64,000 nt of DNA from Plasmodium malariae (GCF_900090045.1 NC_041788.1:868001-932000); one strand, 5' to 3'; positions 37,128 to 50,300 are shown, numbered from the stretch's first letter. The notes: generated by a model not told the origin, from the sequence alone. Translations and numbers: made by a program.

Positions 37128-37794
37128 GAAGTATGACTATGCGTTTAATTTGTCTGATAAGGTTGAGCTAACTATTTTTCAAATAACGAGTTTGAAAGGG
37201 AAGCGCATCATATAGATAAAATTAGGTCAAGCAACGCATTTATATACATATATATATACGTGTATATATATATATATATATATTTTTATCGATCACCATT
37301 TTTAACACATTCTCTAACGGCACATTAATACATATGTAATTTATTTCTTACTTTTTTCCATGCACATGTTACTTTTATTTATAAATCCTTTCATTCGTTT
37401 AATTGTTGAATTGTTTTAAAAATGCCATAAATTGATTATGAAGCCGCAATGATAGGCTCCATTATTAATCTGCGATATATTTTTGTACATTCATAGTGTT
37501 TTTTTGACTTGTTAAGCTTAAATACAAATGACATAGGTTTTAATAATCTTTCCCGTAAGATAGCACATGCCTTATATATGGCTTAAAATTTATTTCACTA
37601 AAAAGAATTTATGCAAAATTTTATCTGTTAGTTAAAATATTAATAAATATATATTTTTATGTAAATTTGTACATATCTATATAAATTATATATACGTATA
37701 GGTCTACGTGTGAATGCGTTTACACAAACGCATATAAACATGTATGTATGTATTTACGCACGTTCATTTTAAATAAAATAACTTTGGAATAAGC

Positions 37795-37827
<33 letters not shown>

Positions 37828-38477
37828 TGCAATTTCAAAATTTTTATAATCCTCTTTACAGATTTCTTAAATCACTTTTTGTTACCTTTTGTGTGTTGAA
37901 CATTTTAAAAAAGAAAGCACATTAAAGACGCTTTATTCTCAAGGAATAAAGTTTTCCAGTTTTAACAAAAATGAAATGGAACAAATATGTAAATGCTTAT
38001 ATGTATATGTTCATATTCATGCGTGCACACATGTATGCATATAGGCAAACCGTGTGAACACGGGGAATCTGCTCAAACAAATGCACAAAAAAATATTCAT
38101 TAACATTAATATGGGCATACTTGTAATAATTACAAAAAAAAAAAGATTTAAAATTTTCAAATAAATATTATAAAAATGCATTTTACGCATTCGTATTTGT
38201 TAAAATAAATTTATATAAGTTATCAAATACAAAGAAAAGGTATGAGCCCAATTATGTAAGCATTTTCGTGCCCACATATAGACATATACATATATATACA
38301 AATGAGTGTATACATATATATATATATATATAGACTATTTTGTTTCTTCATGTGTAAAGGTATATACGGCACGTACGCACCATTAACCCTCTTTTCTACG
38401 TAAAAGGGCGCTCCCTTGTTTTTTTCGTACCAAATGGATGATCAATTTTTTTAAAATCATTATCCGGATAACACCTG
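37128..38477. other. Convergent intergenic region
   Basis: 1.35 kb between converging FabD and the GYF-domain gene. (TA)n microsatellites at about 37262-37281 and 38314-38330, poly(A) 37798-37825. Presumed 3' UTRs; no gene seen. Confidence 0.75.
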
Positions 38478-40237
38478 TTATCGCACGTACTCCTTGTAGC
38501 ATTTTTTTAAATAATTATCCTTCAAATTAGGAAGTAAAAAGCAGTTGGTATGATCTTTCCTACTAGAGTAATTAATTAATTTCTCTTCGTTTTTATCAGG
38601 GATTTCACAGAAAAATGTATCCTTATTTTGAAGTTTAATTTGAGTTAATTTACAATTAATTCTGTCTTTATGACTTTCATGGTTATTACTATTATTATTA
38701 TTACTACTACTATTATTATTATTACTACTATTATTATTTCTACTACTGTTATTATTATTACTACTACTATTATTATTATTACTACTACTATTATTATTAT
38801 TAATATTATTATAATGCCTACTACTGCTAATACCAGCACAAATGCTGTCCCGGCTTCCCCCTACCATATTACCTCTATTGATAGATTTTTCTTTTATTCT
38901 GTGTAAAATATTTTCCATGGGCATGATGGAATTATTTTTGAAATTTATTTGCAACTTGCAATTTTTTTTTTTCTCATTTAATATGTTGTCAAATTTTAAG
39001 TTGTTCACTATTTTCAAAAAAATATCTTTTTTATCCTTTATATCATTTTTGTCTACTAATTTTAGATAGTTATATTTGTTTAAATTAATTACATACGGTT
39101 CATTCTTTTTATGATCAGCAGTATTATCATTCATAATGTTTTCATTTTCATCCTTTTTATATTTAATTAATACATCATGCAACGGATCGTACACATTATA
39201 CTTCTTTTTTATATTTACATGACTGTGTTCAGTATTTATTTCATTACAATTGATACCATATAATTCCTTAATCATTTCCACATCTTCTCTTTTTAGAGGA
39301 ATATCGTTTTTTCCATATTCATATTTATGAATGAGAGAATTATCAAACACATCATCAAAATTCTTTTTTCTAAATTTTTTAGTCAACTTGTCTTCATTAT
39401 ACTTGTTCATGTCATTAATTTTTTTAAAAATATATGGGATATTAGTTAAACTATGAAATTTCACATCCTTACTTTTTTCCCTATTATGTAAAAGTGAAAA
39501 TTTTGGTGATGTTTTTCCTTCGTTTTTATGCCCATTTTTCCTTTCTAATATGTTAATACGTTCTTCGTACATAATCCCATTTTTGCTATTTAATGAGTAC
39601 TCTCTTGCAATTGTATGCCTTTTTGTATTTAAAGCGTCTTTAGTTTTACTTTTTTTGTCTTGCTCTCCTTCATCAACTCCTTTTTCACTGCTTATACCAT
39701 TCTGCGTTTTGTCAGTAAAATTACGATAATTATGAGAACATGCATTACATAATTTTTTACGTTTTCTTTTTTTTCTTAACCATTTCTTCACGTTATATTG
39801 CAAATATATGATACGTCGCATAAGCATATCGTGACTTACTTTATAAGTATATATAAATTCTGAGCTATTGTTTCTAATGTTAAAGCATAAGGTAGTTGTT
39901 GTTTTGGCTTGTTCTTTCACTTCCTTCACATCTTTCACATCTTCCACTTTTTTGCCCTTTTTCTTGTTTTTTTCATTATTTCCCAAAAATTTAGAGCTAC
40001 AATTTATTACTCTTATATAATCTCTTTCCTTCTGTTTTTTTGGCATAACTCCTAAAACGTCCCTAAATAATCCTTTGTTAGACATTAAATACATCCGTTT
40101 GTCTATTTGTTCGCCTCTACTACTTAATATGTAACTGTCAGGGTCTATACAATTTGGAAAAGGATATGATGATCTGCCTTTACCTGAGTTATGAATGCAT
40201 TTGGTACAATTACATGAAGCACCCTTCTCCCGTTTTT

Positions 40238-40268
<31 letters not shown>

Positions 40269-42582
40269 ATCCATGTACGTACTATCAATAAATTCTGTCT
40301 GATCATTCCTAATATAAATAGCTTGATCATGAAATGACAAATTGATTATCCTATTTAGGTAAGAAGTCATTTTCTTTTTTTTAATATTCAACAGACATTT
40401 CTGCGCTTGATTTATGCTACTCATGGCAATATCAATGCATTTTTTTTTTTCAAAATTTTCTTTTATTTTAAATTCTTTATTAATATCATTAAGTACCTTT
40501 TGTATGTTCTCCTTATCATATGTGCGAGTACAATTATTTGCGCTATTTCTTCGTTCTTCGTTATATGATCTTAATATATTTCCTTTATTGTTAGTACCAT
40601 CTTCATCGTTATAGTAATAGTCATTCTTGCGTAAATTTTCCTTAACATGTTTATCATCCGAACTATTTTCTTTACCATTAATACATATATTATTCCGTGT
40701 GTTACAAAATAATTTATTTTCAATGATATCAATACTACTATGATTAAAGTATTTTTTCTTTTCTTCTTGATCCACCCCTCTGTTTCCATTAGACATGGAA
40801 CAATAAGATTCCTTCCCCATAGAATCATAAATGATACATTTTTCTCTATAACTTTTTTCCTTTAATTTAATCATTTCTTCTTTTATTTTTTTAATTTCTT
40901 TCTTTAATTTTTTTACTTGATTCTTTTTTTTTGAGTTTTTGGTATTTTTACTAAAATCATGGTTTCGGTTGTCTATGTTTTGCTGTTCTTCCTTTTTACT
41001 GTCTTTTTTATCACTTACATTTTTTTTTATTCCTAATTTGTCGTCATAATTTTTATTTCCACCATCACAAATTCGGTCTATAGATTCATGGGCATGCACT
41101 AGTTGGTTGTCCCTTTCGCTTCTTCTCTTTTTATCCTCTTTTCCATTTACATTTTCGAAATAATTTTCAGAGTCATTTTCATTTTTTACATAATCGTTAA
41201 TTATTGTACCCTTTGATTGGAAATTTCGCTCATTCTGCGCATTTTCTAAATTTTCCGTATTTTTCTTTTGTGCCTCATTAAAAAGATGCCTTTCGTTTTT
41301 TTGATTCATATTGCCATGCAGCCCGTCCTCCGATATGAGGCCTAGTTGTTCACCATATTGCACTTTACCATTTTGTGTAATTAATAAAACATTTTTTTCA
41401 ATATATTCAATAACTTGATATAATTTATAAAACCTCTTCTTATCGTGTAATCTTATTAAAGTATTATCTTCAAAATATTCATTCATTACCCAGTGCAAAA
41501 TTGCATAACTATTAAATGGACCTTGCTCATTATTATTGTCATCTAAATAAACCCAGTATAATGTTCTTCGTTCTTTTGTCAAATCCTTAAAATCGTTAAT
41601 AATCATTTTATCTTGTAAAAAATCGTTTTGATATCTTTCCTCCTCTTCTATATTCTCTTTACGTATAATCATATTTTCATCATTTTCGTTGAGTTGCATT
41701 TTAGGCACTTGTTCTTTTTTTAAAAATGCATCATTTAAAAAATCGTCTGACTTTATTTTATTTAATAAATGATTGTATATTATTCCATTCTTTAAATATA
41801 ATTTTATTTTCCCTTTTATTACATCATTTTCAAAATGTATACAATTAGTATTATCATAATATTTTTTGTCCTTTATATCTAACTCGTTTCTGTGCACATA
41901 TTCGATTTTGTCGTTTTTCAAGTTCTTCCTCAGCACGTACAAAATTAGGCTTTCCTGCGCGAGTAAAACATAAGCAAAAAAAAAAAAAAAAATAATAAAA
42001 ATACGTAAAAAAATATGCGTATTGAAGATAACGCCCCAAGTGTGCAAAAAAATATGCGCCCACAGATTTATATATGTATACATATATATATATATATATA
42101 CATATATATACATATATATACATATATATATACATATATATACAAGTATATGTCCCATACAATGTACACAGAACAATTCAATGTCGTTTTTTCTCTTTTT
42201 TTTTTTTTTTTTTTGGTGATATATAAAAATTTCTTACGTATTTTTCTAGCAAATTAAAGGCATATGAAATGTTCATTTCGTAGGACATCATACATATTTC
42301 GCTGTTGTCCTTTTTGATGCTCATGTACCAAGGTGTTTCATAAAACTTCACATTTTTTCCTTGCCTATTTTGTTCATCTACATTGTCTTCTACCTTTATA
42401 TGTAAACAGTAAACTATGCTTTCTTCTTCGTCTCCTTTTCCTTTGCCTTCTCTTTCTTCTTCCTTTTCTTCCTCTTCTTTAACCTCCTCTTTTTTTTCCT
42501 CTTGTTCTTCATTCGCATTTACGTATCTTTTGTTTGTCGGAAATTCTATCTCAATACTGTGGATGTACAAGTTGATATCCAT
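38478..42582 (-). CDS. Large GYF-domain protein (2 exons)
   Basis: Exon 1 is 42238-42582 (115 codons), exon 2 is 38478-41954; the donor TAC/GTAAGA and acceptor GCGCAG/GAA join in phase 0 for 1273 residues. Upstream sequence open in the exon 2 frame is intron (TA repeats, oligo-T) and should not be translated. Near 246-303 lies a GYF-type domain: YWVYLDDNNNEQGPF, then AILHWVMNEYFEDNTLIR and FYKLYQVIEYI. Such domains bind Pro-rich peptides in splicing and translation-repression proteins, but GYF is here replaced by EYF. Exon 1 starts MDINLYIHSIEIEFP with an acidic Glu-rich insert. The rest is Lys/Asn-rich, with a coiled coil (KKKNQVKKLKKEIKKIKEEM), an oligo-Lys run coded by poly(A) at 40243-40268, and a Ser/Asn array near the C-terminus (38690-38815). 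Function unknown. Confidence 0.8.
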
Positions 42583-42656
42583 TTTTGAACGCTCAAATGC
42601 AAATAGATAAGCACATGCACGAATGTATGTTAACACGTATATATATACATAAATGT

Positions 42657-42709
<53 letters not shown>

Positions 42710-43969
42710 ACAATTGCCCATACGCCTATAATATATGTATGCGTGCCCCTAATTCCCCATGAACATTTTTTTTTTTGACATGTTCATGATAAGATAACAG
42801 ATATATCATGGATGTGGGTTATTGTTAATTAAAAAGGAAGGAAATACAGAAAAATATACAAACATGAAAATTACATATATTTCATTTTACACACATATAA
42901 ATGATAATAGATAAAAACCACACAGCAATATGTTCAATACGCTTTTTTACTTTTATATATAAGCAAATCAATTATATCGTGTGTGCATTATATGAAACGC
43001 CTACACATATTACGAATAACAAAATGTAACAGTACAAATATGATGTACACATTTGTATGTGTGTAGTATTCTTTTATTCTTCCATATTTTATTATACAGT
43101 AAGAAGTTAAATAAAAATTACTCAGTTCGCTGCCTTTTTTTTGGACATTTTGTCAAAAACGGACCATTTATGTAATAAACAAAAAAAAAAAAAAAACAAC
43201 GAAAAAATGGAAGTACGAAAAAGTGAAAAGGAAAAAATGAAAGTACGAAGGAATGAAAAGGAAAAAATGGAAGTACGAAGGAATGAAAAGGAAAAAATGG
43301 AAGTACGAAAAAATGAAAACGAAAAAAGAAAGAACGAAAAAAAGGAAGAACAAAAAGATAAAAGAATGAAAAAAAGGAGGAACAAAAAAATAAAAGAACG
43401 AAAAAAAGGAAGAACAAAAAGATAAAAGAACGAAAGAAAGGAAGAACAAAAAAATAAAAGAACGAAAAAATGAAAACGAAAAACCATTTATATATTTTTT
43501 TTTTTACTTTGACGTACTTTTGCTTCACTCCATTTCCATTTCGCTGACCTTCGCAGTTGCAAAAGGAGAAATTGGGATGAAAAATTTTTCTTCTTTTTTT
43601 TTAATTTTGTGGGGGTGCTTCAACATTTCCAAAATATTTTACTCAAATGTAAAATGTCATATTAGCGTATATTTTTGTATGAGTATGCGTTTGTACACAT
43701 TATCAAATGGGAGAAAAAAAAAATAATAATAATAAAATAAAAAATACAAAATACAAAATAAATAATTGGATATATATATATATATATATACTTACACTGA
43801 ATTTTAAGCCTCCTTTTTTTACGCCAAGAAAAGACGAGAACACAAAAGAAAAAGTTTGTTTTATTATTTACTTTACTTTCCATGTAAATTATTAATATAA
43901 TACAATTACGGCGTTCCAGGGAGGTACTCCCTTTTTTCTTAAATTTAAATATAAAAAAAATAAAAAAAG
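42583..43969. repeat. Divergent intergenic region with (TA)n and a 30-bp purine array
   Basis: 1.4 kb between divergent gene starts. A long (TA)n tract spans about 42660-42706. About 43196-43480 is a polypurine tandem array with units near 30 bp (AAAATGGAAGTACGAAGGAA and ATGAAAAGG). Its open frame of about 90 codons is a repeat translation, listed under findings. The remainder is probably promoter for the 43970 gene; no other gene is supported. Confidence 0.65.
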
Positions 43970-45170
43970 ATGCTCCACTTTTTTAGCAGTTCTTACAGGG
44001 AATGTACCATTTTTAAAAAGAAACACTATTACAATTCCTTTTTTTTTTTGAAGAAATCTATTAGCTATACACAATACAATATAAAAAATACGGACTCAAA
44101 TTATTACTTGTATGAATTATACAGATCTATAGAGAACTGTAAAAATGGAAATTTGTTATATAGGTTAAGTCATAAAGCACTAACTTATCAAATACATGAT
44201 TTGTATTTATGGAGATTAATTGAACAAAAATTTTATGAGTTACATAAAGAGTTAACACCAAAGGAAATATCATCAATTATAAACTATTTTAAACAAATAA
44301 AAATTAATGATAGTAAAATATATGAAAACAGTATTGATATAATATTATCATCCATTCATACTTATTCCCTTCATGATTTGTCCGTAATATGTTTATCATA
44401 TACGTATTTTAATAACAAGGTAAATACAGTTTTCATTAATAAAATAGCAGACGCAATAATAAAGTTATATGAACAAGAAAAAAGTACTATTCATAAACTT
44501 ACTAAAAAGGAATTATACAGACTGCTCATTTCTTATGTACATATTATTGGAGCATACAGTAAAATAAGGCATAAAAATATTGAATTATTTAAAATAGCTT
44601 CTATATATATTTATGGTGCCCTAACCACTGATATAACTATTCCCGCCAAAATTATTATAAAAATAATTAATTCCTATTCCAAGTAAGTCTTAAAAATTTT
44701 TAATTTAATAACAAAAAAAAAAAAAAGAAAAAAAGAAAAAAAGAAAAAAAGCGAAAAAAACTAGCAGTACAAATGGGCTATTTCTGCACATAATATCTAC
44801 TTATGCGAAATGTGTATATATAACTATAAGCATATACAAATATATTTATACTTAGTAAGGTCGACGATGGATCTGATGAACGAAACAATAAGTTGAATTA
44901 AGACTATTGCGTAAATAAATATATATGTGTGTATGCTTGTATGTATGTATATATATATATATATATGTACATTTTTTTTTATTTTTCATCAACCCCCCTA
45001 AAATATTGTTAGTGTAAAAATTAAGCATAGTAAAATATTTGACTTAATCGCAAAAGATATACCTACTATGAAAATCACAGATGAAGAATTAAAAGTAGGA
45101 AAAATTTATTAAATAATTTTAACTACTTCCCCTTGGAATAATATTAACATTATTCACCATATATTTGTAT

Positions 45171-45201
<31 letters not shown>

Positions 45202-45280
45202 GGTTATAAAGCGCAATTTCGATGAACTAAAATATTCCAATGAAACCCTTGATAAGTACATTCAATACAGGCTGTCTTGA
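43970..45280 (+). CDS. Helical-repeat protein, probably mitochondrial (3 exons)
   Basis: Exons 43970-44682, 45013-45094 and 45203-45280 give 290 residues. Signals are AA/GTAAGT ... TTGTTAG, then AAAA/GTAGGA ... T23 AG; phases 2 then 0 fit. Unspliced, exon 1 would stop at 44684-44686, but the sequence there is a textbook donor, and exons 2 and 3 continue the same style (VKIKHSKIFDLIAKDIPTM; NFDELKYSNETLDKYIQYRL). The protein is a run of amphipathic helix pairs such as LTPKEISSIINYFKQIKIND and KLTKKELYRLLISYVHI, resembling the heptatricopeptide (HPR/OPR-like) proteins that bind organelle RNA in apicomplexans. The basic, aromatic N-terminus (HFFSSSYRECTIFKKKHYY) could be a mitochondrial presequence. 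A 36-base in-frame optional exon at 44856-44891 is possible. Family assignment is by pattern only. Confidence 0.65.
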
Positions 45281-45541
45281 TTATGTTTTTTTGTATGTGT
45301 AGATGCTTTACCCCTTTCTGTTCAGTTAATTTGGTATACCTTGCTCATTTTGTACATTTTTTCAATTTTGTTCATTTTATTTGCTTCGCCATATTTTGAT
45401 CTACATGGCTGCAAATACGTCTGTCCGTTAGTGTAGCCGTGCATACACCCCTTTTTTTCTTTTGACCTCAAACTAATTTACCCAGCAAAAGGATCGACCC
45501 CCACTCACTCCGCTCAACAAACACTGTAAACTGTAGAAACT
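45281..45541. other. Short convergent spacer
   Basis: 261 bases between two converging genes; somewhat less AT-rich than other spacers (e.g. GGATCGACCCCCACTCACTC around 45491-45510). Both 3' UTRs must overlap here. Confidence 0.6.
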
Positions 45542-46333
45542 CTACAAACTTTTAATTCTTTTCATTAAAAGCTGTATCGCGTCCCCCAGGTACGCTGCAT
45601 TGTGGTTATAGGTATTAAAAAAATTGCTTTCTAAATATATTATTTGTTTTTTCTTGTCTACTCGTTCTTCCCCTAATACCTGAGTAATTTTTTTCTTTTC
45701 TCTTGATGATAAGGATAAATCGTTTATGTTTGAACTGAAAAAACATATATTATTTTCATCATGGTCAACTATAGAAGATCCATGCCATATGACTGAATAA
45801 TGAAAGGTATGCGGAAAATTAAATCTGTCATGGTCTAATGATCTTGGTAAGGTTGATTCATGTTGCAATTTGGTTAAGGGTGTTATAAATGTACTAGGGT
45901 TCTTTTTATGTTTTATATTTTCTTTATCATGTGTAATACTTAACAATTTCTTTATTCTATATTTATTTCTAAAACTGAAGTGTCTTCTTGTTTTTTCTTT
46001 TCCTACACATAGTTTCATAATTTCTTTTTTAATATTTTTACTAATAACTGATGGTGGTTCACACACTGTTGTTCTATCTTCTAGCCGTATAGGGGGCACC
46101 TTCAACTTTGTACTTTTTTGTTCTTCGGTTAAATTTATTCTTTCTCTTTTTTTTCTATTCTTTTTACCCCTTACTTGATTGAACATGCACCATATTTTAT
46201 TATTTATTATTTCAAAATGTTTATGTTCATTATCCCTATTAATACCAATGATGTGATGGACATATTTATTACACTGAAAGAAGAACAAAACCCTCGGTTT
46301 TGCAGCATCCAATTTTTGTATTATAGTGCCCAT
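45542..46333 (-). CDS. Probable mitochondrial ribosomal protein mS35
   Basis: Single exon, 263 residues. A basic first third (VRGKKNRKKRERINLTEEQK) is followed by KVPPIRLEDRTTVCEPPSVI, and the C-terminal 80 residues read YSVIWHGSSI ... DLSLSSREKKKITQVLGEER ... IIYLESNFFNTYNHNAAYLG, ending LLMKRIKSL. That order (a strand segment, a short helix ending in Leu-Gly-x-Arg, a strand, an aromatic-Asn helix, and a final basic helix) resembles the mS35 (MRPS28/S35) domain of mitochondrial small subunits. The match is by eye and moderate. Expected role is the small subunit of the fragmented mitoribosome. It is transcribed head-to-head with mitochondrial IF-2, about 1 kb apart. Confidence 0.5.
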   Translation of the reverse strand: MGTIIQKLDAAKPRVLFFFQCNKYVHHIIGINRDNEHKHFEIINNKIWCMFNQVRGKKNRKKRERINLTEEQKSTKLKVPPIRLEDRTTVCEPPSVISKNIKKEIMKLCVGKEKTRRHFSFRNKYRIKKLLSITHDKENIKHKKNPSTFITPLTKLQHESTLPRSLDHDRFNFPHTFHYSVIWHGSSIVDHDENNICFFSSNINDLSLSSREKKKITQVLGEERVDKKKQIIYLESNFFNTYNHNAAYLGDAIQLLMKRIKSL

Positions 46334-47353
46334 ATTGTTAATTATTTCCCGTGAAACGTTAAAGACTCATTGAAGGCTCTCACGAATGGTATGGTTACTG
46401 TTCCTGTTAGTAACAGTAGCAGTAGATGTAACAGTAGTAGCGGTGTTACTATTGCAAACACATCGACTATTCATACTACGTACTAAGCTTCAAAGAGAAA
46501 TGAATATTAAGCAATCAAACAGATGCAGTAAAAGTTTTCCCTCGGAATGTTATCACAGCTTTGCACTTCTAATTAATGGGAAGTTTATTTTACCACTAAT
46601 ACATCTCTTCTAAATAGCAAACGTACGTATTTATCATTTGCATAGTCACTGCATGCGTTTTTGTTTACCTCTATTCAGGTAATTACACAGAATTCTAATT
46701 GCAAGAATGAAAGTAAAAAAGGTACTTCGCATAAAGAAAAAATTTTTAAAATTAGAGAAAATGAAAATAAGTGCTCGGTTAGAAATATGCAATTTTTTAC
46801 GCTATTTATTTTTTTTGCATTTATTCGTAGGCATTTATTTTTACGAGTTCATTTTTACGAAATCATTTTTACGCGCTGATTTTTACGAATTTACTTGTGG
46901 CACATTTTATATATATATTTTTTTTCAATATAATACACCCAAGCCAAACACAGTTATGACAATTGTGAAAGTGGTATAATGCAAAAAATGCAATGAGAAA
47001 TTGATTGAGACTTATCTTATCCTCCACATTTTTTTGTAAAATAGTGGAAAATTACAACTACTCTTTTGTAATAAGCCAACACGTTGTTGTTTTGTAGATT
47101 TTGTTCTTTTCTTGCTTTTCTTTTTTCTTCTTTATTATTTGTATTTCTTTTTTTTTTTTTTTTTCTTTTGTTTTTTGCGGAATAGTAAAAATGCCTTTCC
47201 CTTAGTTTTACATATTTGTTTGTTTTTCTGACTTCGTTTACTTTGTTCTCTTCACTCTACTCCTGAGCACCCTGTTTATATGCTCAAGTGCTCTCACATG
47301 TACGCTCAAAGGAAAACATGTTATGAGTTATTATAAATAAAAAAAAAAAAAAA
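46334..47353. promoter_or_regulatory. Bidirectional promoter between mS35 and IF-2
   Basis: 1.0 kb separating two divergent mitochondrial-translation genes. It includes a hydrophobic small open frame with inverted repeats (46386-46613, separate entry), an ATTTTTACGA-type short repeat near 46840-46890, and T-rich DNA at 47090-47180 before an A-rich leader (AAAAAAATG) at the IF-2 start. Shared regulation is an inference from geometry only. Confidence 0.45.
46386..46613 (+). CDS. Hydrophobic small open frame, doubtful
   Basis: 75 codons starting MVWLLFLLVTVAVDVTVVAV (one predicted membrane span, residues 3-24) followed by a basic tail. It begins 52 bases from the divergent mS35 start. The Val/Leu composition comes partly from a GTA/GTT-rich stretch containing inverted repeats (GTTACT/AGTAAC; GTAACA/TGTTAC), so it may be UTR sequence instead. 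Confidence 0.15.
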   Translation: MVWLLFLLVTVAVDVTVVAVLLLQTHRLFILRTKLQREMNIKQSNRCSKSFPSECYHSFALLINGKFILPLIHLF

Positions 47354-50300
47354 ATGATTTTTCTCTTCAATAAGCTCCTATACAAAGGGAAGTACATACC
47401 TGTTGGTCGAAGAGTATTTAGAGAAAAACTGGTAAAAGGAAGAAAGCAGAAATCCCCCATAATTTTATTGCCTCCCTATATATCTATACATGAACTTAGA
47501 CTAATGTTAAATATAAATTATGAAACATGCTTTAAAGCTGCTAATGTTTATAAATGTGGAAATAAATACAGATGGAAAGACTCAGATGATAGGATCTTCC
47601 AAACAGTAAACAAACGAAATGTAATTATACCTTACAATGTTGCAGCATATGTTAGTAAATTATTTAAGTTTAAACCAAAGCTTATTGAAGTAGAGATATT
47701 TTGTGAAGAGGGAAAAAGAGTTGATAAGTCTCTCATGGACATATATAAAAATGCTTACGAAGCTGAAAAATATTATGAAAATAGTTTGATGCACCAAAAT
47801 GGAAGGTTATATTGTAATAGGGAAAGAGGTGTGAACATGGGTGGAGGTGCAAATACATTAACGAGAGACGTGAGAAAAATAAGTTTATCAAATCAGGGCA
47901 GTATTAATAGATGTGGTAATGACAATGGTAGTGGTATGGGCCATAGTGGCAGCTACAATAGTATCTGTGTTAGTCATACTGACGACAACAGTGATAATCA
48001 TACGCAAGGTTTGCACGATTGTCTTCTGGCGCACCCCAGTGCTTACTATAGCTCATCTAATGAAAGGCAAAATTACTATACGGTTGTTTCCGTAATAGGA
48101 CATATAAATCATGGGAAAACTACACTACTAGACAAAATAACAAAGAATAATTTGGCTCTAAGTGAAGCTGGGTGCATTACACAAAATATAAAACCTATAA
48201 ATTTTGAATATGGTCCTTATAGGTTTACATTTCTAGACACACCTGGACATAAAGTTTTTCAAATATTTAGAGGAAGAGCTGCATTCCTTTCAGATATCCT
48301 TATTATCTTAATTTCGTTAGAAGTTGGAGCAGAAATACAAACTGAAGAATCAATAAAATATGCTGATAAATTCAACATACCTGTTATTTTTGCTTTAAAT
48401 AAAGCTGATATATATGGGGGTAATGAATCTATAGTAAAAGCGGAGCTAAAAAAGCAATGTGTAAAGATGTTTGATGATGGTAATTTAAAACATAATTTTT
48501 CAGTAGAAATTGAAAATTCGATCACTATATCATCCTTAAATGGTTATAATTTGGACAAGCTAGTTAATAGAATATTTTTCATATCACAGAGTATAAATTT
48601 ACCATATCATAGTGTAAACGATTTTTATACCCATTATATGGATGATCGTTTGGGTGTTAACAACAGCTATATGGACGACTGCCCACGTGTCGACGGCAGC
48701 CGTGACGAGGAAAAAGCCAAAGTACAGAGAAATGACGATTTGAATTTACTAAAAAAGTATATCCGAAAATCCGATTTTCTACTAGCGCTGGATAAAAGCC
48801 CATTTGGAATGGGCATTGTAGTAGACATAAGCAAAGACTCAAGTAAAGGCACGATCCTTCATGTTATTGTAAGAAATGGTTTCTTCATTGAAGGCAGTTA
48901 TTTTATATGTGGTTCAGCTTATGGAAGGATTCAAAAGATGTATAAATTTAATAGTAACTATAAGGAATGCTGCAATTATGCATCTATAGGTATGGCAGTT
49001 CAAATATCAGGAATAAAAAAAAGTGGGCATGCAACAACAGACGACTTAATTTTTACTCTTCCACAAAATAATGCTTTCAGATTATGCCAATACAGACTCA
49101 TGGTCGAAAAATTAACAACATTACAAGTTAGTGGTAAAGAAATTAAAGTTTCATGGGAAAATGATATGAAAAAAAATGAGTTTCACGCAGAGGATATTTA
49201 CGAAAATAGACTTGAAATGTCTGATAAAAGAAAAGCCATTGAAGAATTTGGGGTACAAAATGACAAAATATTTGAAGATGTATCTGTGCAAGAATTTCAT
49301 AAGAGCAATACTCAACTAAGGAAAGAAGAAAACGATTTTGTACAAATTGAGTTAGAAGAGGAACATAAATATGAAGAAGTGCAAAATAATAAAAAACAAA
49401 AAATACAAACTATACTTATGCAACAAGATAATAATGAAAGTATTTTAGTGCCTGAAGAAAAAACAATTCTATATTTCCAGAACCCAATAAATAACCCGCA
49501 ATGTAATTCTCTTGACAATGAATCCTTATCTGTAGGGGAGGTAAATGGCACTTCGGAGAAGCAGCCTTGTAATAGGGAAAAGCCCAACAGTACAAAGTTG
49601 GATTATTCTAAAAATAGTCATTTGGAATATTGCTACCAGAAAAATTACAACCCACAAAATGATCGCCATAAAAATGATGGATACAAACAATCTGTTCATC
49701 CAGGAATCTCCAGCTCTTCTCTTATCAACGAATATGCTTTCGATAGTGATACCTCAAACATATTAGACAATAATTCTGTAAGCCAAATTGACAATAAAGG
49801 ACAAAGAACAGATTATGATTATGCTACTTTGCAAAATAAAGTTTACGGTTCGATGGAAAAAAGGAGTACAATGAAAGAGGAACAGAAAAATATAGGCAAA
49901 GAGGCAGTATGTCGAATAGGGGAAGAAGAGAGGAAGAAGGTGAAAAATGAAGAAGATAATTATTCTAAAGGCACAAATGTTCTTACTGATAAAGAGCTAG
50001 AATTAAATTACAGGGGAAGAAAAAACAAATATTCTAAAGATTTTTACACAATGTATGATACATCATTGAATGAGGAAAGCTCAGAAAAACCAGATACTTC
50101 ACATAATGCAAATAACCAAAATGAAGGTAATAACTGGCGCGAAAATATGAACAAATTGAATGAACCCTGGTACTATGAAGAAAGCGAAGAAACGTGGACG
50201 AAAAAAGTACTTCAGAGAAATGATAAACTTATGGAGAGCTGGAGAGGAAAAACACGACAGAGAGAAATTGAAAAGGAAAGACAATTATTTTATGAAAAAC

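Noticed and set aside
38645..38906. Ile/Val/Thr-rich frames opposite and within the GYF gene
   Set aside because: Other-frame readings of the Ser/Asn codon array.
41955..42176. Aromatic N-terminal extension of the GYF-domain exon 2 frame
   Set aside because: It is intron sequence (TA repeats and oligo-T) between a good donor and acceptor that join in phase.
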